Shown here: positions 25,780-33,599 of the stretch, in pieces | How the letters are laid out: the number at the start of each line of letters is the position of its first letter | Numbering within the stretch: the first letter of the stretch is position 1 | Source of the DNA: Bacteroidaceae bacterium | Lineage (GTDB): Bacteria > Bacteroidota > Bacteroidia > Bacteroidales > Bacteroidaceae | NCBI GenBank assembly: GCA_024398515.1 | Contig: JAKSIZ010000024.1 | Coordinates: 1-36,585 of the forward strand | Length of the DNA stretch: 36,585 nt | Reading direction: 5' to 3' | The notes under the pieces: generated by a model | Database searches by the model: none | What the model saw: only the letters and a program-made list of their open reading frames with translations | What the model was told of the DNA's origin: nothing | Program-made: the position numbers and the translations under genes

Positions 25780-25810
25780 TTTGTTTTTTCATAGATTTTG
25801 TTTAATTTTG
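25780..25810 (+). promoter_or_regulatory. Promoter of the histidine operon
   Basis: TTTG (25780-25783), a 19-nt spacer and TAATTTTG (25803-25810) match the Bacteroidetes consensus. The leader to the hisG ATG (25843) is about 27 nt, too short for a classical attenuator. Confidence 0.78.
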
Positions 25811-25842
25811 CAGTCGTAAAGGTTGTTAAAATAAAAGATATT

Positions 25843-26694
25843 ATGTTGAGGATAGCTATACAAACAAAAGGGAGACTTAATGAACAGAGTATGGAACTGC
25901 TGCGCGATGCTGGCGTTAGGATTGGCGACGACAAGCGCAAGTTCCTGATGCAGGCAAAGGATTTCCCTGTAGAGATACTGTTTCTTCGCGACGACGACAT
26001 ACCGCAGACGGTGGCAATGGGTGCTGCCGACTTGGGCATCGTAGGCTATAACGAGGTGGCTGAACGAGGCTACAATGTCGATATTCTTGAGAAGCTTGGC
26101 TTTGGTGCATGTCGTATTTCGCTCGCAATACCAAAGACGGAGAAGTATGAGGGAATTGAATACTTTAACGGCAAACGCATTGCTACGTCGTATCCAAACA
26201 TACTGCAGGAGTATTTCAAAAAGAACAATATCACTGCCGATATACATACTATAACGGGATCAGTAGAGATTTCGCCAGCCGCAGGATTGGCTGATGCAAT
26301 CTTCGATATCGTATCGTCGGGCGGCACATTAGTGTCGAATGGCTTGGTTGAAGTAGAGAAGGTGCTCTTCTCTGAGGCTGTATTGATAGGCACACCAGGG
26401 TTGAGTGAGGAGAAGATGGCAGTCGCACGGCAGTTGATGTTCCGTTTTGAATCGGTGATAAAAGGCAAGGGTAAGAAGTATCTGATGCTCAATATACCGC
26501 AGTCATCACTCGAAAAAGCCATTGAGATATTGCCGTCGATGAAGAGTCCAACGGTGATTCCGCTTGCACAAGAAGGTTGGTGTTCACTGCAAACAGTGGT
26601 GGATGACAATGATCTATGGACCGTCATAGAGCAGTTGAAGGCTATTGGCGGCGAGGATATACTGGTGTTGAAACTTGATAAAATAGTGCTTTGA
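25843..26694 (+). CDS. hisG: ATP phosphoribosyltransferase, long form
   Basis: A 283-residue enzyme for the first step of histidine synthesis, joining ATP and PRPP. The start IAIQTKGRLNEQSMELLRDA and the GAADLGIVGYNEVAE region are typical. The PRPP-binding loop is near DIVSSGGTLVSNGLVEV. The C-terminal ACT-like domain (about 210-283, YLMLNIPQSSLEKAIEILPS) is present, so this is the long, histidine-inhibited form that needs no HisZ. The ATG at 25843 is used; the longer TTG start would lie in the -7 promoter box. The stop overlaps the hisD ATG by 1 nt. Confidence 0.93.
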   Translation: MLRIAIQTKGRLNEQSMELLRDAGVRIGDDKRKFLMQAKDFPVEILFLRDDDIPQTVAMGAADLGIVGYNEVAERGYNVDILEKLGFGACRISLAIPKTEKYEGIEYFNGKRIATSYPNILQEYFKKNNITADIHTITGSVEISPAAGLADAIFDIVSSGGTLVSNGLVEVEKVLFSEAVLIGTPGLSEEKMAVARQLMFRFESVIKGKGKKYLMLNIPQSSLEKAIEILPSMKSPTVIPLAQEGWCSLQTVVDDNDLWTVIEQLKAIGGEDILVLKLDKIVL

Positions 26695-27971
26695 TGAAAC
26701 GATATGTTGAGCCAGACAGGGTTTTATGGGCTGATTTGTGCCAGCGAGCCATGAATGATGACGCAGTTATCGATGCGCGTGTAAGCAATATAATAGATAA
26801 TGTGCGTAGGAATGGCGATGCTGCCATACGCGAATTGGCTTTGTCGATAGATAAAGTAAGCCTTGATGCGCTTGAGGTAAGCGCAAGCGAAATGGCAGAA
26901 GCAGCCCTTTCGGTTGACGAAAAAGTGAAGGAATCGATAAAGACAGCGATAGAAAATATATGTAAATTCCATAGGGCACAGCAGTTTCAACCCGTAGAAG
27001 TGGAGACCACAAAGGGCGTAAGATGCGTACAAAGAGCAGTGCCGATACAGCGCGTAGGCTTGTATATCCCTGGTGGTACGGCACCATTGTTCTCGACAGT
27101 ATTGATGCTTGCAGTGCCTGCAAAGGTTGCCGGATGCAAGGAAGTGGTACTTTGTACGCCGACAAACAAGGAAGGAAAGGTTGCTCCGACAGTGCTTTAT
27201 GCCGCATCAATGTGTGGCATAGACCATATATATAAGGTGGGCGGAGCACAGGCAATAGCCGCGATGGCATACGGAACGGAAACAATTGCCCCCGTTGACA
27301 AGATATTCGGTCCAGGCAATCGGTACGTGACCAAGGCGAAAGAGCAAGTAAGCAGGAAGGTTTCAATAGACATGCCAGCCGGTCCTTCGGAAGTTATGGT
27401 AGTTGCCGACGAGACATCCGTGCCAGCATTTGTGGCGAGCGACCTGTTGTCACAGGCAGAACATGGGGCAGATTCACAGGTGATGCTCGTGTGCAGCAAC
27501 GAGAAAATAGCCGATGCTGTAGAAGAAGAGACGATGATTCAGCTTGAGCAGTTGCCGAGAAAAGACCTCACCTGCAAGGCTTTGGAGAACAGTCGCACGA
27601 TAGTATTGTCGAAGATTGACGACCAGATAGCCTTTGCCAACAAATACGCAGCCGAACATCTGATACTCTCCGTGCGTGATCCGTGGGCAGTTGCAGAAAG
27701 GATTACGGCAGCAGGAAGCGTGTTCATAGGCAACTATTCCCCTGAAAGTGCCGGCGACTATGCGTCGGGAACCAATCACACACTGCCCACATCAGGCTGG
27801 GCACGCTCATGCAGCGGTGTGAATGTAGATAGTTTCACGCGAAAGATAACCTATCAGGAACTTACGAAGGAGGGTATTGACAACCTTGGTGAGTGCATCA
27901 TCACGATGGCTTGTGCCGAAGGACTTGATGCCCATGCCAATGCTGCAAGAATAAGAATAATGAAGAAATGA
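26694..27971 (+). CDS. hisD: Histidinol dehydrogenase
   Basis: A 425-residue, zinc- and NAD-dependent enzyme that oxidises histidinol to histidine in the last two steps. Family blocks are clear: VGLYIPGGTAPLFSTVLMLA, KVGGAQAIAAMAYGTE, DKIFGPGNRYVTKAK, IDMPAGPSEVMVVAD and the late SGTNHTLPTSGWARSCSGV. The ATG at 26694 shares its A with the hisG stop (TGATG); the TTG at 26691 is not favoured. The stop overlaps hisC by 4 nt. Confidence 0.95.
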   Translation: MKRYVEPDRVLWADLCQRAMNDDAVIDARVSNIIDNVRRNGDAAIRELALSIDKVSLDALEVSASEMAEAALSVDEKVKESIKTAIENICKFHRAQQFQPVEVETTKGVRCVQRAVPIQRVGLYIPGGTAPLFSTVLMLAVPAKVAGCKEVVLCTPTNKEGKVAPTVLYAASMCGIDHIYKVGGAQAIAAMAYGTETIAPVDKIFGPGNRYVTKAKEQVSRKVSIDMPAGPSEVMVVADETSVPAFVASDLLSQAEHGADSQVMLVCSNEKIADAVEEETMIQLEQLPRKDLTCKALENSRTIVLSKIDDQIAFANKYAAEHLILSVRDPWAVAERITAAGSVFIGNYSPESAGDYASGTNHTLPTSGWARSCSGVNVDSFTRKITYQELTKEGIDNLGECIITMACAEGLDAHANAARIRIMKK

Positions 27972-29020
27972 AAGATATTGACTCATTGGTTCGTCCGAAC
28001 ATAGCGAAGCTTACACCATATTCTACCGCAAGGGATGAGTATAAGGGAGAGATAGGCGTTTTCATTGATGCGAATGAAAATCCATTCCAAAATGGTTACA
28101 ATCGCTATCCCGACCCACGACAAACGGAACTGAAAAAGCAGATTTCGGCAATAAAGAACGTTCCTGTAGAGAATATGTTTATAGGAAACGGCAGCGACGA
28201 AGCAATAGATTTGTGTTTCCGCATATTCTGCAATCCAGGAGTTGACAATGCCATTGCCATAGCCCCAAGTTACGGAATGTATCGCGTCTCGGCAGACATC
28301 AACGATGTTGAGATGCGCGAAGTACGACTTAATGATGACTTCTCGTTGCCAGTAGAGCGACTACTTGAAGCAGCCGACGAGCATAGTAAGCTCATGTTTC
28401 TTTGTTCGCCAAACAATCCGTCGGGCAATAGTTTCCCATTCGACGAGATGCTTGCGCTCATTGATGGCTTCAACGGAATAGTTGTGGTTGATGAAGCATA
28501 TATAGACTTTGCATCACAACCAAGTCTCCTGACGGTGTTGGGCGAGCATAAGAACCTTATAGTAATGCAAACCTTATCGAAGGCATACGGCATGGCAGCA
28601 CTACGACTTGGCCTGGCATTTGCATCGAAAGAGATAATGCTGCATTTCGCAAACGTAAAGTATCCGTACAACATCAACCTTGCAGGTATGCAACAGGCGT
28701 ATGACCTATTGAAGCGCGACGTGAAGTCAGAGGTAGAAATGATAAAATCTGAACGTGCAAGGGTTGCTGAGGCATTGAACGGAATGAGCAACATAAAGAA
28801 GATTTATCCGTCGGATGCCAATTTCATACTCGTGAAAGTTGACGATGCCGACACTATATACGACAGACTTATTGAGCAGAAAATAATAGTGCGCAACCGT
28901 ACACGTGTTGTTGGTTGCAAGGATTGTCTGCGTATAACAATAGGAACACCCGAGGAAAACGATAAACTTATTGAGGAATTAAGTAAAATCGATAATTCGA
29001 AATCCCGAATAATCGAATAA
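27968..29020 (+). CDS. hisC: Histidinol-phosphate aminotransferase
   Basis: A 350-residue PLP-dependent class I/II aminotransferase that converts imidazole-acetol phosphate to histidinol phosphate. The PLP lysine is in MQTLSKAYGMAALRLGLAFA. Other family signs are DANENPF near the start, VVDEAYIDFA, FLCSPNNPSGN and the C-terminal RNRTRVVGCKDCLRITIGT. The length is normal. The ATGA overlap with hisD and an 18-nt gap to hisB fit one operon. The 3' end holds AATTCGAAAT and AATCGAATAATCGAA repeats that appear to extend the C terminus. Confidence 0.94.
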   Translation: MKDIDSLVRPNIAKLTPYSTARDEYKGEIGVFIDANENPFQNGYNRYPDPRQTELKKQISAIKNVPVENMFIGNGSDEAIDLCFRIFCNPGVDNAIAIAPSYGMYRVSADINDVEMREVRLNDDFSLPVERLLEAADEHSKLMFLCSPNNPSGNSFPFDEMLALIDGFNGIVVVDEAYIDFASQPSLLTVLGEHKNLIVMQTLSKAYGMAALRLGLAFASKEIMLHFANVKYPYNINLAGMQQAYDLLKRDVKSEVEMIKSERARVAEALNGMSNIKKIYPSDANFILVKVDDADTIYDRLIEQKIIVRNRTRVVGCKDCLRITIGTPEENDKLIEELSKIDNSKSRIIE

Positions 29021-29038
29021 TCGAAAGCAAAGCAGATT

Positions 29039-30148
29039 ATGAAGAAGGCATTGTTTATAGATCGTGACGGCACAATAATCTTTGAGCCACCAGTTACCGA
29101 ACAAGTCGATACACTTGAGCAGTTGGAGTTCATGCCTCATGCAATTGGAGCATTAAGCAGCATTGCACAGCTGGACTATGAACTTGTGCTTGCAAGCAAT
29201 CAGGACGGACTCGGAACGCAGGATTATCCGCAAGATCGATTCGACACTATACACAACAAGATGCTTCTTACGCTTGAGAATGAGGGAGTGGTCTTTGCTG
29301 ACCAACTCATAGATCCTTCAAGAAAAGAAGATAATTCGCCTAACAGAAAGCCTGGCATAGGTATGTTTGGCAAATATCTTTCGGGCGATTACGACCTCGC
29401 GAACAGTTATGTTATTGGCGACCGCATGACTGATGTGCAGTTGGCAAAGAATCTTGGGTGCAAGTCAATACTTTATAATCCTTTGAAACGTGATTTTGAA
29501 TGTGACTTGACTCCTGATTTAGTTGTGGAGTCGTGGACAGAGATTGCTGAACTTCTACGTATGACAGAGCGAACAGCAAGCATTCATCGCGTGACTGGCG
29601 AGACAGATATTGCCGTAAGCATAGACCTTGATGGCAGTGGGAAAGGGAGTGAAATTGACTCTGGATTGAAGTTTCTCGACCACATGCTTGACCAGATAGT
29701 CCATCATGCAGGCGTTGCACTACAGATAAAAGCAAAAGGAGACCTTCAGGTTGACGAGCATCATACGATGGAAGATATTGCCATCGTGCTCGGCGAGACA
29801 ATAATAAAAGCCCTCGGCGACAAGCGAGGCATCGGTCGTTATGGTTTTGCTGTGCCTATGGACGAATGTAACGCACTCGTTTTGCTTGACTTTGGCGGCA
29901 GAATTGATTTTCAGTGGTCGGTCAACTTTACGCGTGAATATGTTGGAGATACGCCTACCGAGATGTTCAAGCACTTCTTCCAGTCGTTGTGTTCGGCAAT
30001 GAAGTGCAATCTTCACATCGAAGCAAAAGGCGAAAACAACCATCATCTTGCCGAGGCAGTATTCAAAGCGTTTGCCCGAGCATTGCGTATGGCAATAAAA
30101 CGCGAACCATTCAGTTACGAATTACCATCAAGTAAAGGACTATTATAA
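29039..30148 (+). CDS. hisB: Bifunctional histidinol-phosphatase / IGP dehydratase
   Basis: A 369-residue fusion as in enterobacteria and Bacteroidetes. The N-terminal HAD-type histidinol-phosphatase (about 1-170) has LFIDRDGTI with D8 and D10 and YVIGDRMTDVQLAKNLG. The C-terminal imidazoleglycerol-phosphate dehydratase (about 175-369) has FLDHMLDQIVHHAG and DEHHTMEDIAIVLGE, whose His and Glu residues bind manganese. It performs steps 6 and 8 of the pathway. Its stop overlaps the hisA ATG by 1 nt. In most operons of this phylum one expects hisH next; it is not here. Confidence 0.95.
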   Translation: MKKALFIDRDGTIIFEPPVTEQVDTLEQLEFMPHAIGALSSIAQLDYELVLASNQDGLGTQDYPQDRFDTIHNKMLLTLENEGVVFADQLIDPSRKEDNSPNRKPGIGMFGKYLSGDYDLANSYVIGDRMTDVQLAKNLGCKSILYNPLKRDFECDLTPDLVVESWTEIAELLRMTERTASIHRVTGETDIAVSIDLDGSGKGSEIDSGLKFLDHMLDQIVHHAGVALQIKAKGDLQVDEHHTMEDIAIVLGETIIKALGDKRGIGRYGFAVPMDECNALVLLDFGGRIDFQWSVNFTREYVGDTPTEMFKHFFQSLCSAMKCNLHIEAKGENNHHLAEAVFKAFARALRMAIKREPFSYELPSSKGLL

Positions 30149-30876
30149 TGCAGTTAATTCCAGCCATAGACCTTATTGACGGACGATGCGTGCGCCTGTC
30201 GAAGGGCGATTATAACGAAAAGAAAGTATATGATGCAGAGCCTCTTGACTGGGCTTTGCAACTTCAGGATTGTGGAGTTGAGCGTCTGCATGTCGTTGAC
30301 CTTGACGGTGCAAAGGCAAGTGAACCGCAAAACCTTCGTGTACTTGAGCGTATTGCTAACGGCACATCATTGGACATAGAGTGGGGTGGGGGAATAAAGA
30401 GCTCCGATGCCCTGCGCTCGGTATTCAATGCAGGAGCCAATCGTGCCATTTGCGGAAGCATTGCTGTTGACAATCACGACCTATTCATGCAATGGATTAG
30501 TGACTATGGATATGACCATATCATACTTGGTGCTGATGTCCGCAACGGCATGGTCAGCACTCATGGATGGTTAGACACGTCAGAAGTGCACGTTGACACG
30601 CTCATAGAAAAGTGCCTGCCTGACGATGAACAACGATTGCAAATCATCTGCACCGACATAAGTCGCGACGGAATGCTGCAAGGTCCTAACTTCAAACTAT
30701 ACGAATCGTTGCTGAGAAAGTTCGATAATATCGAATTGACACTCAGTGGCGGAGTTTCGAAAGTTGCGGATTTGGAGCAAGCATCGACACTTGGAATCCA
30801 CAACGCAATAATAGGAAAAGCATTATATGAACATAGGATAACGTTAAATGATATAAGATTATGGAAAAGAAATTGA
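30148..30876 (+). CDS. hisA: ProFAR isomerase
   Basis: A 242-residue (beta/alpha)8 enzyme that opens the ribose ring of 5'-ProFAR to give PRFAR, the substrate of HisF. The N-terminal motif IPAIDLIDGRCVRLSKGDY carries the catalytic Asp (AID), and the second half has ILGADVRNGMV. Phosphate-binding loops are WGGGIKS and LSGGVSK. The gene follows hisB directly with no hisH between them, and overlaps the next gene by 16 nt. Confidence 0.93.
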   Translation: MQLIPAIDLIDGRCVRLSKGDYNEKKVYDAEPLDWALQLQDCGVERLHVVDLDGAKASEPQNLRVLERIANGTSLDIEWGGGIKSSDALRSVFNAGANRAICGSIAVDNHDLFMQWISDYGYDHIILGADVRNGMVSTHGWLDTSEVHVDTLIEKCLPDDEQRLQIICTDISRDGMLQGPNFKLYESLLRKFDNIELTLSGGVSKVADLEQASTLGIHNAIIGKALYEHRITLNDIRLWKRN

Positions 30877-32219
30877 TTATTCCTTGCCTCGACGTCAAAG
30901 ATGGCAGAGTCGTAAAAGGTATTTATTTTGAGAACTTACGTGATGTTGGCGACCCAGTAGAGTTCGGTAAACATTATGAAGAACAGGGCGCTGACGAACT
31001 TGTTTATCTCGATATAAACGCAACGGTTGAAGGCAGAAAGACCTTCACGGAAATCGTTGAACGCATAGCAAAGGAAATAAAAATACCGTTTACCGTCGGT
31101 GGTGGTATTGCTTCTCTTGATGATGCTGAGCGACTGTTTGCCGTTGGAGCTGACAAGGTGAGCATCAATAGTGCGGCTGTAGCAAATCCTGAGATCATCA
31201 ACGAGATTGCTGCAAAGCATGGAAGCAAGTCGCTTGTCATTGCAATTGACGGCGTAGAGAAAGACGGCAAGTGGTATGTAACCACTCACGGAGGCAATAA
31301 GGTTTCCGACAAGGAACTTATTGATTGGGCAAAAGAGTGCGAACAACGTGGCGCAGGTTCGTTGTTGTTTACATCAAAGACACACGACGGAACGAAGACT
31401 GGTTACCCTTGCGACATCTTTGCCGAACTGAAGAAAGCAGTTTCTATACCAATCATTGCATCGGGTGGCGCAGGTTGTATTGAAGATATTGTTGAGGTTC
31501 TTACCACTGGAAAAGCCGATGCAGCACTTGCTGCAAGCATCTTCCATTTCGGTGAGGTTACTATTCCTCAACTGAAAGCAGAACTTATGCGTCGCGGCAT
31601 CTGCGTAGAAAGATTGCCCTTAAAATACTCTGACTTCAATCTTTCAAAGAACTCCGACGGTCTGTTGCCCTGTGTGATGCAGGATGCTGCCACATTGAAA
31701 GTGCTGATGGTAGGTTATATGAACGAGGAGGCATTCAATAAGACACTCGAAACTGGCAAGGCAACTTTCTATAGTCGTGAGCGCAAGACGCTGTGGACAA
31801 AGGGTGAGACGAGTGGAAACTTCATGCAAGTGGTAGAAATGTTTGCCGATTGCGATGCCGACACGTTATTGCTGAAGGTCGTACCTTGCGGTCCTGCTTG
31901 TCATAGGAACACCACGTCATGCTTCGACACTTCCGATGCTGAAGGTTTCATCCGTCGTTTGGAAACAGTAATCCAAGGTCGTCATAAGGAGATGCCGGAA
32001 GGTCACTATACTACACACCTATTTAATAAAGGTGTAAACCGAATGGCACAGAAAGTTGGCGAAGAAGCTGTGGAGACGGTTATCGAAGCTATCGACGGCA
32101 ACAAGGAACGCTATCTCTATGAGGCATCCGACCTTGTTTATCATCTCCTCGTGCTCAATGAACAGATGGGATTCACCATTGCCGATATGGAGCGCGAACT
32201 GTTAAGCCGCCACAAATAA
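30861..32219 (+). CDS. hisF/hisIE: HisF-HisIE fusion (cyclase, cyclohydrolase, pyrophosphatase)
   Basis: A 452-residue single chain. Residues 1-250 are HisF: D11 in IPCLDVKDG and D130 in AIDG, the two catalytic aspartates, are intact, as are the phosphate loops VGGGI and ASGGAG. Residues about 257-375 are HisI, the PRA-CH cyclohydrolase (VLMVGYMNEEAF, RERKTLWTKGETSGN, CGPACHRNT). Residues about 378-452 are HisE, the PRA-PH pyrophosphatase (NRMAQKVGEEAVETVIEA). HisIE is a common fusion; adding HisF in front is not. Compared without gaps to T. maritima HisF, R5 is Leu, E167 is Ser and D174 is Thr, while E46, K99 and D176 remain. No frameshift or stop is seen at the join. Confidence 0.9.
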   Translation: MEKKLIIPCLDVKDGRVVKGIYFENLRDVGDPVEFGKHYEEQGADELVYLDINATVEGRKTFTEIVERIAKEIKIPFTVGGGIASLDDAERLFAVGADKVSINSAAVANPEIINEIAAKHGSKSLVIAIDGVEKDGKWYVTTHGGNKVSDKELIDWAKECEQRGAGSLLFTSKTHDGTKTGYPCDIFAELKKAVSIPIIASGGAGCIEDIVEVLTTGKADAALAASIFHFGEVTIPQLKAELMRRGICVERLPLKYSDFNLSKNSDGLLPCVMQDAATLKVLMVGYMNEEAFNKTLETGKATFYSRERKTLWTKGETSGNFMQVVEMFADCDADTLLLKVVPCGPACHRNTTSCFDTSDAEGFIRRLETVIQGRHKEMPEGHYTTHLFNKGVNRMAQKVGEEAVETVIEAIDGNKERYLYEASDLVYHLLVLNEQMGFTIADMERELLSRHK

Positions 32220-32237
32220 GGCATACCTTATATATAT

Positions 32238-32280
32238 AAGAGCCCCGAAAGTTTAATGTCTGACTTTCGGGGCTCTTTTA
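32238..32280. terminator. Strong hairpin terminator between convergent operons
   Basis: AAGAGCCCCGAAAGT (32238-32252) pairs perfectly over 15 bp with ACTTTCGGGGCTCTT (32263-32277), with a 10-nt loop, followed by TTTA. It starts 18 nt after the hisF/IE stop. On the minus strand it is followed by an A/T tract, so it may also end the gyrA-TPR transcript. Confidence 0.92.
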
Positions 32281-32315
32281 GTTAAAGGTTTGTTTTCCCT
32301 TTTCTATTCAATTGC

Positions 32316-33560
32316 TTATTTCTTGATGAACTTTGAAACTTCATCATACTTTGCCGTTTCTCCACGAACATAGTATGTGTTACCAAGGATGTATGCCCAA
32401 CGACAAATCTCCTGGTCTGGGTCAAGTTGACGTGCTTTCTCAAGATAAGTCTGTGCATCGGCAAGTATAACCTTTACCTTGTCGGCATTAACTTTTGTCA
32501 GGGCACCAGTCTTCTTGTCTGAAAGTTCATCCTTCAATGTGTTAGCCTTGTTGTAATAGCATACGCCGAGGTTGAAGTTAGCCGCAACATTGTCTGCTTC
32601 CTTTTCTACAACCTTCTTGAACAAATCAATGGCTTCATCATACTTCTGATTGTTCATCGCAATGTCGCCCTTATATTGATAAGGAAGAACTGCATCTGGA
32701 TTCTTTGCTATTTCCTCGTCCATGAACTTTATCAGTTGGTCATTGTTGTTCATGTAGCAACGAGCAATAACGTCGAAGTAACGCTGAACGTCAGGATACT
32801 TCTCGTGAGCTGCCTTTGCTGCCTTAAGGAATGCTATTGAATCCTCAGCTGCCTTGGTTGCAACGAAGTGGTTCTGAAGCATTGCAACATTGATTTCCTC
32901 TGCCGCTTTTGCCTGCTCTGGATCTGCAAGTGCTATGCCGATATACTTCTTGTAGCAATCATAGTCTTCTGTCTGATATGCAAGGAAACAGATATAGTAT
33001 GCTATCTGTGCTGCATACTGGTCTGGTTCTGCTGCATGATCGGCAAACAGAGGGGCATTCTTTGTGTCGAGATACAACCCCCAAATCTTCTTTGCCATAT
33101 CGTTCTCCTTGTTGCTGTAGAAGTACTGACCTGCATTGATCAAGTTAGGACGCTGGTTGAAATAAGTCTTTGAAACTTCCTGGCGGAACTTCATTTTTAC
33201 TTTGCCCTTTGCGTCTGGCTGGCAATCAAATTCGTCTGATTTCAAGAAAGCCTTGAATGCTTCGTAGATACTTGTGTTCATCAGCACTTGGTCAACAGGC
33301 TTTGTTTCGCCTTTTGCCTTGTTCATAATTTCGATAGAACTCTGATCTGCAAACTGCTTGAAATAGATTCTTGCCAGAGCATTGTATGCACCAGCCTTGT
33401 CAAGTGTCTCTGCACTTTCGAGTGCAGGCTTAATCATTTCGAGAGCTTCGGCTGTCTTGCCGCCTTCACCTGTCGAAAGAGCTTTCTTCCAAACTTTGTC
33501 TTGTGCAAATGCACCGCATGATACCATCATGGCAAGTGCAACAATAAATAACTTTTTCAT
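32316..33560 (-). CDS. Secreted TPR protein downstream of gyrA
   Basis: A 414-residue protein with a signal peptide (MKKLFIVALAMMVSCGAFAQ), so it acts in the periplasm or is envelope-bound. The rest is helical and shows tetratricopeptide repeats, best seen in the C-terminal third: AVLPYQYKGDIAMNNQKYDE, then AIDLFKKVVEKEADNVAANF. Such repeats mediate protein contacts; no enzyme motif is present. It follows gyrA on the same strand with a 39-nt gap, an arrangement I recognise from other Bacteroidetes, and is probably cotranscribed. Partner and role are unknown. Confidence 0.8.
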   Translation of the reverse strand: MKKLFIVALAMMVSCGAFAQDKVWKKALSTGEGGKTAEALEMIKPALESAETLDKAGAYNALARIYFKQFADQSSIEIMNKAKGETKPVDQVLMNTSIYEAFKAFLKSDEFDCQPDAKGKVKMKFRQEVSKTYFNQRPNLINAGQYFYSNKENDMAKKIWGLYLDTKNAPLFADHAAEPDQYAAQIAYYICFLAYQTEDYDCYKKYIGIALADPEQAKAAEEINVAMLQNHFVATKAAEDSIAFLKAAKAAHEKYPDVQRYFDVIARCYMNNNDQLIKFMDEEIAKNPDAVLPYQYKGDIAMNNQKYDEAIDLFKKVVEKEADNVAANFNLGVCYYNKANTLKDELSDKKTGALTKVNADKVKVILADAQTYLEKARQLDPDQEICRWAYILGNTYYVRGETAKYDEVSKFIKK

Positions 33561-33599
33561 TTCTTTTGTTATTAAAGGTTTTACTTAAATATAATCTTA

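Larger units (their letters stand above)
25152..25842. other. Repeat-filled gap upstream of the histidine operon
   Basis: This 691-bp gap holds two GCCTTTCAGGC repeats (25290-25408), a triple palindrome (25529-25591), a single inverted copy of the 44-bp repeat (25592-25638) and the hisG promoter (25780-25810). Reading frames that cross it are made of repeat sequence. No attenuator leader peptide with consecutive His codons was seen. Confidence 0.7.

Noticed and set aside
25640-25842. His attenuator leader peptide
   Set aside because: No short frame with clustered His codons and no alternative hairpins were found between the promoter and hisG; the leader is only about 27 nt.
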